A model generated the notes under the pieces. That model was not told where the DNA came from. It made no database searches and saw only the letters and a list, made by a program, of their open reading frames with translations. 64,000 nucleotides of DNA, from the NCBI GenBank assembly GCA_014529385.2, contig CM043947.1, positions 133,825,391 to 133,889,390 of the forward strand. Direction: 5' to 3'. Both the position numbers and the translations under genes were made by a program. Below are positions 50,000 to 57,903 of this stretch, piece after piece. How positions within the stretch are numbered: position 1 is the stretch's first letter; each line of letters starts with the position of its first letter. This DNA comes from Adiantum capillus-veneris (Eukaryota; Streptophyta; Polypodiopsida; Polypodiales; Pteridaceae).

Positions 50000-52900
50000 A
50001 AACTGTACTCGAAAAAGAAACTGAAAAGAACGATACACTGGAAAAGGAAGATGAAGAAGAGGTGTTTCACGACATTCCCAATCATCCAGAGTGGGGAAAT
50101 GAAGCAGACAACGAGTCAACGGACAATTCAAGCGGAAACGAAGAAACTATAACGGATGTCCGATTTTATGATTTTCCGAACCAAACTAAACAACGCCAGA
50201 AACACTATAGAGCAAAGAAAAAAACAAAAGGGGTTAGAACCAATCCGATGCCTAGAATAAGAGGAAAAAATCAATTCCTAATGCTAGTAAAGGCCGAAGA
50301 TTGTGTTAAGGATAAGATTTCTGGAAGAATGAGAGGCAGTGATCAAAAGAGCTTACGAAAAGACAAAAGAGGCTCAAGAAATCAAGTTCAAAATAATGGA
50401 ACGAAAACTGAAACAGAAAAATCAGAAAAGAACAAGCGCAACAGAGAACACACGGAGTCCAAGTTAGAACGTAGAAACAAGTACAGAGAGCTCAAGAAAA
50501 CTCTGAAAGAAGTTTGGACGACAGAAATTGAGAGTGGAGAGGACGAAAACGCCAAAATCAAGGAAAACATGGATGTTCCCTCTCACTATAGGAAATTCAC
50601 AATAGAGGATAGGAAGGTGATATTAACCCCACCTATTCGAGAGAGGAAGGAGAACGAATCTTATGACGGACCGGAGGATGCAAAAAAAGTTGATTTAGCA
50701 GCTCCAGGTGAGACGCCTAGACCGGTGTACATAGCCACAGATTTGTCTCCAAGCGAGGAAGAGAGACTTTTGAGTCTTCTCAGAGAGTATAGGGATGTGT
50801 TTGCATGGTCTTATAAGGACTTAAAGGGAGTTGACCCATCGATATGCCAACACTCAATCCCACTGAAACAAGACGCAAAGCCTAGCAGACAGAGACCATA
50901 CACATATAATGATTCTTTTGCTAAGCGAATCAAAGAAGAGATAGATAAGCTAATGGAAGCTGAATTCATATACGAGATTGAACACACTGATTGGGTATCT
51001 CTGATTGTGGTAGTACCTAAGAAGAACGGAAAACTCCGAGTGTGTGTCAACCTAAAGAAAGTGAATGCTGCAACAATCAGGGACAATTATCCCCTGCCGA
51101 TAACTGATCATGTTCTAGAGCGTGTATCAGGGAAAACAGCATACTCCTTTCTTGATGGTTTTTCAGGATATAACCAGCTAGCCATAGCACTGGAAGATCA
51201 ACATAAAACAGCTTTTGCAATGGAGTGGGGAATTTATGCTTATCGAGTTATGCCTTTTGGTCTAACCAATGCTCCCGCAACCTTCCAGAGGCTGATGACG
51301 CATGCTTTCAAAGAATACTTAAGGCTGTTTCTAGAAATCTACATGGATGACTTATGTGTACATTCTCTACTGAGAGATGAGCATCTAGAACACCTACGAA
51401 AAGTATTTGAGAAATGTAGGACATATCGCATTTGTCTCAATCCTGAGAAATGTGTGTTTATGGTCCGACAGGGCAGAATTCTGGGACATATTGTCTCACA
51501 AAACGGAATATCCACGGATTTAGAGAAGATAAAAGTTATAGTGGATATGCCTAGACCAACCAATGCGAAACAAGTACAGAGCTTTATGGGACATTGCGGA
51601 TATTATAGACGATTCATTTACATGTACGCTATAATAGGCCAACCACTTTACAGGCTAATAGTGAACTTTGAATGGACAGAGGAGTGTGAGGAATCATTCA
51701 AGAAATTGAAAGAGGCACTCATTACTGCTCCAGTCTTGAAATCACCAGATTGGGAGAAGATATTCCATGTGCACATAGATGCTTCTGCATATGCAATAGG
51801 ATGCATTCTGGCTCAGCCAGAAGAAGGAAACATGGATTTTCCTATCTGTTACGCCAGTCGACAGCTCAACCATGCAGAGAAGAATTACACCACAACAGAG
51901 CGAGAGGGATTAGGAATGATCTATGCTGTGAAGAAATTTCGGCATTATCTTCTAGCCAACAAGTTTGTGTTTTTTACGGATCACCAAGCCTTGCTCTACC
52001 TAGTGAATAAACCATGCAATACCGGGAGAATAGTGAGATGGTTCATTATCTTACTGGAATTCGACTTCACGGTAGTAGTAAAGAAAGGAAAAACACATCT
52101 TAGAGCTGATCATCTTTCGCGATTGACGAATGGAGAAGACCCTATAGGAGTAGATGACGACATGCCAGACGCGTACTTGTTCAACATAGAAATGATACCT
52201 AAGTGGTCTCAAAATGTCGTTGACCTATTAACCTATGGAGGAGAGTTCGATAGAAGAGAATACAACCTGAAACATATTGCTATTCAGCAATCCAAGAATC
52301 TTCAATTGATTGCAGGAAGGTTGTATCAATTGGGAAATGATCATGTTTTACGACTATGCATCAATCCTGAGGAATATAATATATATCTGTGCGAAGCACA
52401 TGTTCAGGAATGTGCATTTCATTGTTCAAGAAGGAACACATATAGGAATTTGTTACAATTGGGAGTCTATTGGCCAGGAATGAAAGAAAGCGTACATGAA
52501 TATGTCACTGTATGTATTGTATGTTCATCAAAACCGCCAGCCGAGTATTCAACATTATATCAGATAATGATCGCTCCAGAATGGAGTCAGTATATTGTTG
52601 AATATCTCACAAATAGAACTTTCCCAGAAGGAACGTCAAAAGCTCGTCAGAAATCTGTAGAGACAGAAGCTAGAGATTACGCTTTAATAGGAGATCAACT
52701 CTATAAGAGAGGTAAAGACAACCAGCTTAGGATTTGCGCATCAGAGTCTGAGTATGTGATAATCCTGGAGCAAGCTCATGGAGGAGTAGGTGGAGGCCAT
52801 TTCTCAGGTGATAAGACAGCAAAACTTGTCTTAGCCGCAGGAATATGGTGGCCAACATTACATATGGACGCTGAGGAATACGTTAAACGGTGTGATGACT

Positions 52901-54654
52901 GTCAGCGGACCAAAGTACCACTTAAAAGAGATGATATGCCGCTTAGACCAATGATGGGGGCAAGAGCTTTTGCAAAATGGGGGATTGATTATGTCGGACC
53001 CATTTCACCTCCTGCATATAAGACTCATGCACAATACATCATTGTGGCTACAGACTATCTAACAAAGTGGGTCGAAGCAAAGGCAACTCAAAAAGCAGAT
53101 GCCAGGACCACGGCACAATTTCTATATGAATACGTCTTTGTACGATATGGATTGCCAATAGAAATTGTGAGTGATCGAGGCACACATTTCATAAATGAAG
53201 TGATAGAGATCCTTCTAGATGAATTCATGGTAATCCATAGGAAATCAGCCCCGTATCATCCACAAGCAAACGGACAAGCTGAAGCAACAAACAAAACCAT
53301 ATGCACGGTCCTTACGAAGATTGTATCTGAGTCGAGAACTGACTGGGACCAGAAGTTGCATTCAACATTATGGGCATATAGGGTAGCATATAAAACATCA
53401 ATAGGAACGACCCCATATAACATGGTTTTTGGGCTAAATGCTATCTTGCCAATAGAATTCTTGATTTCAACCTTAAGGGTGGCTAAGGATCTAGAGTGGA
53501 CAGGGCACGAGCTCTCTGATAGAATAGATGACCTGGAAAAGCTAGATGAGCTTCGCCTAAAAGCAGTAGCTTCCATCTACGCTCAAAAAAGGCGACAAAA
53601 GGAATTTTTTGATAAGCATGTGCGGACTAAAGAGTTTAAGGTTGGGGACTATGTCCTAGTTTACACTCTGAAACAGCATGCTAAAAAGCTTAAAAAGCGA
53701 GGGATGGGACCTCTGGTGATTAAAGATCTATCACCAAGTGGAGCCGTCAAGCTTGCTACATTAGACGGAGAAGAAATGCCCAATTGGATTAGTGGATGCA
53801 GAGTGAAAAAGTATCTTTTGCCGCTAACCCAAGACATGCTTCTCAAAATACATCAAGAAAAGCTGCGTGTCCAGAAAAAGAAAAAGATTGAGGAGGAAGC
53901 GCAAGCCGAGGCGAAGGAAAGAATGGAGAAAAGAAGACTACTGCGTCAGAAACAGCGCAATGAAGGAGCAATACGAATAAACGCAGTTAGTATAACAGAA
54001 ATGGGGAATGACAAAGAAGAACCCATCATTGAATGCAAAGTAGGAACCAACCAAATCAAAGCCAGAGCACTATTGGATTCAGGAGCTCAAGCTAACCTAC
54101 TTTCACTCAGTTTGTATAGACAATTGACAAATGACACTAAACTACAAACTGCCAAGCAAGAGTTAAAGAGTTACTCTGAGAATTCAATCAAAACTGTCGG
54201 ATGCACAGTTTTACATATACAGATTAACCAATATGTGTATCCTCATATGTTTTACGTGGTTGAAGACCAAGCTACACAACATCCATTATTGCTAGGACAA
54301 CCATGGCAGAAGCAATACAATGCAATGATTGACTGGAGTTCTAAATCAGTGCTTATCAAATACGAAGGTGAAAGTCAATCAGTTAAGTTCACCAAAGGAG
54401 CAGAGCCAACTCCAAAGGAAGAATCCACGGACAAGGTCAAACAACAAACAGAGAAAAAGAAGAAGCAATGGCAACCAAAAGTTTCTACACAACTGGATTG
54501 CTCTTCGACGAGGAACTCTCAACATTGGATAAGGAAGACAAGCAATAATATAACAGCTCAACCTTGGGAAAAACGGAGTCAAATTGGTATGGAGACCAAA
54601 AAAGGCTGTGCCAGAAAACACAAACAGAGTCTTCAATACCAGACAACAGAGTGA
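49894..54654 (+). CDS. pol: RT, RNase H, duplicated HHCC, integrase, second protease
   Basis: 1,586 uninterrupted codons. An acidic/basic linker fills residues 1-260. The RT spans ~300-520: LDGFSGYNQ (Asp421), MPFGLTNAPATFQ and YMDD 483-486. The RNase H spans ~620-740: HIDASAYAIG with Asp629, NYTTTEREG, FFTDHQALLYL. Residues ~765-905 are a first HHCC module (AHVQECAFH, YWPGM, CIVC). A second, full HHCC follows at ~893-1015 (AHGGVGGGHFS, WWPTL, CDDCQ). The integrase core is DD35E: Asp1032 (GIDYVGP), Asp1094 (VSDRGTHF), Glu1130 (GQAEATN). It is followed by the GPF-type C-terminal module (~1245-1305). Residues ~1375-1495 are a second retropepsin-like domain (LLDSGAQANLL with Asp1395; HPLLLGQPW). 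The ATG at 49894 is only the first in frame; translation probably comes from the upstream frame. Confidence 0.93.
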   Translation: MDTHSSNPRCLCNPDGPTTKFCDKDGYDVVPYFMLKTVLEKETEKNDTLEKEDEEEVFHDIPNHPEWGNEADNESTDNSSGNEETITDVRFYDFPNQTKQRQKHYRAKKKTKGVRTNPMPRIRGKNQFLMLVKAEDCVKDKISGRMRGSDQKSLRKDKRGSRNQVQNNGTKTETEKSEKNKRNREHTESKLERRNKYRELKKTLKEVWTTEIESGEDENAKIKENMDVPSHYRKFTIEDRKVILTPPIRERKENESYDGPEDAKKVDLAAPGETPRPVYIATDLSPSEEERLLSLLREYRDVFAWSYKDLKGVDPSICQHSIPLKQDAKPSRQRPYTYNDSFAKRIKEEIDKLMEAEFIYEIEHTDWVSLIVVVPKKNGKLRVCVNLKKVNAATIRDNYPLPITDHVLERVSGKTAYSFLDGFSGYNQLAIALEDQHKTAFAMEWGIYAYRVMPFGLTNAPATFQRLMTHAFKEYLRLFLEIYMDDLCVHSLLRDEHLEHLRKVFEKCRTYRICLNPEKCVFMVRQGRILGHIVSQNGISTDLEKIKVIVDMPRPTNAKQVQSFMGHCGYYRRFIYMYAIIGQPLYRLIVNFEWTEECEESFKKLKEALITAPVLKSPDWEKIFHVHIDASAYAIGCILAQPEEGNMDFPICYASRQLNHAEKNYTTTEREGLGMIYAVKKFRHYLLANKFVFFTDHQALLYLVNKPCNTGRIVRWFIILLEFDFTVVVKKGKTHLRADHLSRLTNGEDPIGVDDDMPDAYLFNIEMIPKWSQNVVDLLTYGGEFDRREYNLKHIAIQQSKNLQLIAGRLYQLGNDHVLRLCINPEEYNIYLCEAHVQECAFHCSRRNTYRNLLQLGVYWPGMKESVHEYVTVCIVCSSKPPAEYSTLYQIMIAPEWSQYIVEYLTNRTFPEGTSKARQKSVETEARDYALIGDQLYKRGKDNQLRICASESEYVIILEQAHGGVGGGHFSGDKTAKLVLAAGIWWPTLHMDAEEYVKRCDDCQRTKVPLKRDDMPLRPMMGARAFAKWGIDYVGPISPPAYKTHAQYIIVATDYLTKWVEAKATQKADARTTAQFLYEYVFVRYGLPIEIVSDRGTHFINEVIEILLDEFMVIHRKSAPYHPQANGQAEATNKTICTVLTKIVSESRTDWDQKLHSTLWAYRVAYKTSIGTTPYNMVFGLNAILPIEFLISTLRVAKDLEWTGHELSDRIDDLEKLDELRLKAVASIYAQKRRQKEFFDKHVRTKEFKVGDYVLVYTLKQHAKKLKKRGMGPLVIKDLSPSGAVKLATLDGEEMPNWISGCRVKKYLLPLTQDMLLKIHQEKLRVQKKKKIEEEAQAEAKERMEKRRLLRQKQRNEGAIRINAVSITEMGNDKEEPIIECKVGTNQIKARALLDSGAQANLLSLSLYRQLTNDTKLQTAKQELKSYSENSIKTVGCTVLHIQINQYVYPHMFYVVEDQATQHPLLLGQPWQKQYNAMIDWSSKSVLIKYEGESQSVKFTKGAEPTPKEESTDKVKQQTEKKKKQWQPKVSTQLDCSSTRNSQHWIRKTSNNITAQPWEKRSQIGMETKKGCARKHKQSLQYQTTE
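49951..49957 (+). promoter_or_regulatory. Candidate -1 ribosomal slippery heptamer
   Basis: A AAT TTT sits in the 49894-49999 overlap in the correct register: in the upstream (protease) frame the codons are AAT TTT, and slipping back one base enters the pol frame at TGC (49957). A weak 5-bp stem (ACGGG with TTCCGT, starting about 8-10 nt downstream) is possible. I cannot say whether it is a real stimulator. Confidence 0.4.
52186..52950 (+). other. Tandem duplicated HHCC zinc-binding module within pol
   Basis: Two units of about 126 residues. Unit 1 starts near PKWSQNVVDLLTYGG (about 52198) and unit 2 near PEWSQYIVEYLTN (about 52576). Each has the same order: WSQ helix, LIAGRLYQLGNDHVLRLC or LIGDQLYKRGKDNQLRIC, H-X6-H, YWPGM or WWPTL, CxxC. 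All eight zinc ligands are present. The copies are strongly diverged, so the duplication is old and both have been kept. Integrases normally have one such module, which aids multimerisation and DNA end binding. Confidence 0.88.
54016..54380 (+). other. Second retropepsin-like domain at the pol C-terminus
   Basis: About 120 residues after the integrase: a beta-rich start (EPIIECKVGTNQIKARALL), the catalytic signature LLDSGAQANLLS (Asp1395), a flap-like middle with KTVGCTVLHIQINQYVYPHMF, and the second motif HPLLLGQPWQKQY with MIDWSSKSVLI. This is the full retropepsin layout. Protease 1, in the usual place before RT, has the separate signature ILDSGAGVA with IILGRPF. The two are diverged and so not a recent duplication. 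Whether it cleaves or only binds is unknown; the catalytic Asp-Ser-Gly is kept. Confidence 0.85.
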
Positions 54655-55230
54655 TCCCTGACAATCAAGGACAGTGAAACAGATCTGGATTCCAAAGAAG
54701 TTCATGACGGCACAAAGCTATAGCAAGCAAATTTGGATCCCAAAGATTTGTAAAAGGAACTCCCTTCAATACAATCAACGGAAACTCCTAGGTATTTCAA
54801 GGCGAGGAAATCAACACACAGAACAAAGCAGGTTTGGGTCGCAAAGAGTTTGTGGCAAGCACAAGCAAAGCGGAAGCAGATTTGGATTGTGAAAAAAGAC
54901 AACAAGGTAACGAAGAATCCATCTACTGATTCTACTACCAAATTGCCAAAACCAACCCAAAACCCGACCACCAATCTTCAATCAAACAAAGAGCAGCTTT
55001 ATTGGAAAGACTGTTGTATCATCGCTCTACAATTGCATTGGGAACTTATGACCAAAACAACTACAATGCTTCACCCACAGACACTTCATAGTCGTCCGGG
55101 AGGACTCAGACTAGGAGGGGGGGAGGTATACAGGAGCTACAAAGCAGCTACAAGCGGAAAAAACAAAGAAAAACAAAAATTATATTACAAGGGCAGTGTC
55201 TTACATGATTTTGCAATTTTTTATGTTTGA
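54655..55230 (+). pseudogene. Degenerate tail of the pol frame
   Basis: The pol register continues past the TGA at 54652 to 55230, interrupted by TAG (near 54721) and TAA (near 54752), and then open for 126 codons from 54850. The sequence is Lys/Thr/Gln-rich and includes four degenerate copies of a phrase like CAGATTTGGATTCCAAAG at about 54680, 54728, 54829 and 54878 (49-bp step, one skipped). It may be the C-terminal tail of the polyprotein, or sequence that became open by chance. Confidence 0.45.
55114..55125 (+). promoter_or_regulatory. Internal copy of the polypurine tract
   Basis: GGAGGGGGGGAG is identical to the 12-nt core of the 3' PPT at 61195-61206, which sits directly before the 3' LTR. 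Here it is followed by GTATAC rather than an LTR. It may act as a central PPT for second-strand priming, or mark where an ancestral element once ended. Confidence 0.6.
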
Positions 55231-57903
55231 TTGCGGATATTGATAATATTTATGCCCTTATATACCTTGTTTTGCAACAAGAAGAGATCAAATGATGAAT
55301 TTGGGTCTCTAGATGTGTAAATATCACTAAATAAGAGTGTTTTTGGAGCTAAAAAGTGGAAAAAAGTGGTAATCCAAGTCCAAAAATCACAAAGAAGTGT
55401 ATATTCATATACACAGGGTTACCAGCTATTTATCGTGTATGTTTGGAATTTTTTGGCTTCAATTTGCTATTTTCCTTTATTTTTTATGATTTTCTTAATA
55501 AAAATAAAAGAAAAATAAAAAAGCAGGTGAAATGAGATCGGAAAAAAGAAAAGAATAGACGGTGATGATCCTAATGACAAGGGCAACCCATGGTAAAAAT
55601 GGGTACAATTCTGAAAAAGTTGCGGAAAGCCCGAAATGACAGAATTTTGGCAAAGTGGACAGATTTCTCAGAAACAGGTCAAACGGAGTCCAAATTGAGA
55701 AATTTCAAATCCTAAAGTGCATTTCACGACGAGATAGGAGCACATGTCAAATTTGGTAACAAGTGATCCGGGAAGCCCGAAGTTAAGTATTTTTCACTTC
55801 ACTATCAAGCTCATTTCCACTATTACCTTCTTGGAGAGAGCAAAGAGCACACAGGAGCATCCGACCTTCTACCGCCTTCTACGACTGCTACGAGAGCTCA
55901 GAGGACACCAGACATGAGAGGTAGACTCGTTGCCATAAGCTTTTGATGCTTATCGTTAACTTTTGTCGCGAAAACTCACCAAAACCAAGAAACAAGAGCA
56001 GACGGGGAATGGGGAAGAACGCTAGGTAGGGGCACAACCGCCTAACCAAACCTTGCAAGAACTTAGAGGTGGGTTACCCTAACATAGAAGATGAGTTTCT
56101 AGCACTCAAAGCTCGAGAAAGAACGACTGGAAAAACCCTAGGTCAACAGAGCCTGCAAGAGGCAAACAGAAAAAAGTTGTCGGAACGACACAAAACTTCT
56201 CAGGAAGCTTAACAACATCGAGGGCAATGCAACCATGGAGTATCTCCGGGTTTGGATCACCAAAAGTAGGTCGGAACAACCGATTCGGCTGCGGACACAC
56301 AAAGCGTCATTTTGGCATAACGGCTAAAATTGACGACCAAATGACATGAAACTTCACAAGCAGTTTCAACTATACATGGATGACTTATGTTTGCAAGCAA
56401 AACCCAAAAGAAAGCTGATTCACTTACCGATGGTGAAAAAGACGCTTTCGAGCAACCAAATGGAGAAAGATGGAGAACGGGGAGCCAAAGTCAAGTCAAC
56501 CAACTGGATGGCTTCACAACATATCCAATGAGCTGGAAATGCAACTCTCAAGAAGAAAAGTTGAAGAAATTCAACTCCAAGGCAAAAAGACGACTTCGGA
56601 GACTGAAATGCCTATAAGGGGGCTTTTTAGCTAAACTGATGACTTTTTAAGTTGAAAACTAGTTAGCAGGGCTTAGGGCACTAGCACAAAGCATTCTTTG
56701 CACAAAAAGACCAACATTTCAAGAAAAGACATCATACGCGTATGATGTCTCACAGCATGATTTTCACATTCATTTCAACATTTGAGTGCATAGCCTCATT
56801 CCACATGTTAATCACATCCTATGAACCAAGTATCATGAGAATTGGAGTTAGAAAACCCAAGGAAAACCAAAAAGACGCAAAGTAGGCCATAAAATTGATT
56901 TTTGGTCCTAATTTTGTCAAAATAACTCCAAACTCATTGAAACTTTGTAGGATTGTTGATTAACACATCTACAAGCTATCTGGAACCAAAAAGCACCATT
57001 TTGACACAAAAGACATCATACGCGTATGATGTCTATTTGCACTTACAGAGCCAAAAATGCTCATTTGTCATCATACATCCATTATATATATCTAATACAT
57101 GCTACATATGAAGTTTGGAACCATTTGGTCAAGTGGATCACCCCATTAGCCCAATTAAGAGAAAATCCTTCATACAAAGCCTATTTTTGTCCCAAATCCA
57201 ACATATTCAAGTCCAAACCAAGATTTGAGTATAAACAGTCCTTCACTAGCACATGGAGAGTCCACAGAACCAATCCCATGAAAAATTGATGAAAAAGACA
57301 TCATACGCGTATGATGTCTCCAGAGCCATTTTTAGTCCAAATTCTATCCAAACTTGATAAATCCACTGAATAAGCCTATCTAAAGCCAAAACCAAGCTTA
57401 TAGAGAAAATTGGTCCAAAAATGCACTAAAAGACATCATACGCGTATGATGTCTCACTATGTGATTTTGGCACCTCAGGGCTTCAACCACAAAACAGAAG
57501 TGATCTACATGCCATTTGAAAGTAATCCACCAAGTTTTATCCAATTTGGATCATAAAATCCATTTCCCTTTCAAAATTTTGCCAAGAGCCTGAATTGGAC
57601 TAAACTGGCCAAAACTTGACCAAATGGGATCCAAACTCAAATCCAAGCATATGACATTCATGTATACACTATCAGCTACAAGCACAACCAATATGAAGTC
57701 ATTCTGACACAAAAGACATCATACGCGTATGATGTCTCAAGCATGTTTTTGAGCCCAGTTTGCATATTTTTTCACCTACATTGCATCCTTAGGCCCTGAA
57801 TAGCTCATGTTTCAATTTTCAAGTCATTTGAATAGTTAAAAGCTTCATTTCGGCTTTCAGTACTAAAAAGACGCTAACTTCTGTAATTGGAGTTACAGGA
57901 TCC
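55231..57903 (+). other. 3' non-coding block with palindrome array
   Basis: About 2.7 kb of AT-rich DNA between the pol tail and the 3' ORF. Short frames have no domain. Its second half carries five palindromes. Near the end, GCTAACTTCTG, a plausible branch-point region, precedes an AG at 57897-57898, six bases before the ATG of the 3' ORF. Confidence 0.6.
56727..57737. repeat. 3' palindrome array, five 24-bp copies
   Basis: Perfect palindromes (half AGACATCATACG plus its reverse complement) at 56727-56750, 57011-57034, 57296-57319, 57431-57454 and 57714-57737. Offsets are 284, 285, 135 and 283 bp, the same pattern as in the leader. A midway remnant (AGACGC at 56873) again fits a ~142-bp unit. 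The copy at 57296 and the leader copy at 45017 share the same left flank TTGATGAAAA. Confidence 0.92.

Noticed and set aside
52140-52600. Second (archaeal-type) RNase H as in Tat elements
   Set aside because: The interval between RNase H and integrase reads as a duplicated HHCC module; no RNase H catalytic motifs are present.
53256-53576. Antisense frames over pol (53256-53576, 48954-49409, 54379-54705)
   Set aside because: Shadows of the well-supported sense frames.
44604-57737. CRISPR-like reading of the regularly spaced palindromes
   Set aside because: The context is a plant retrotransposon, spacing is 125-288 bp, the intervals are related to each other rather than unique spacers, and there are no cas genes.
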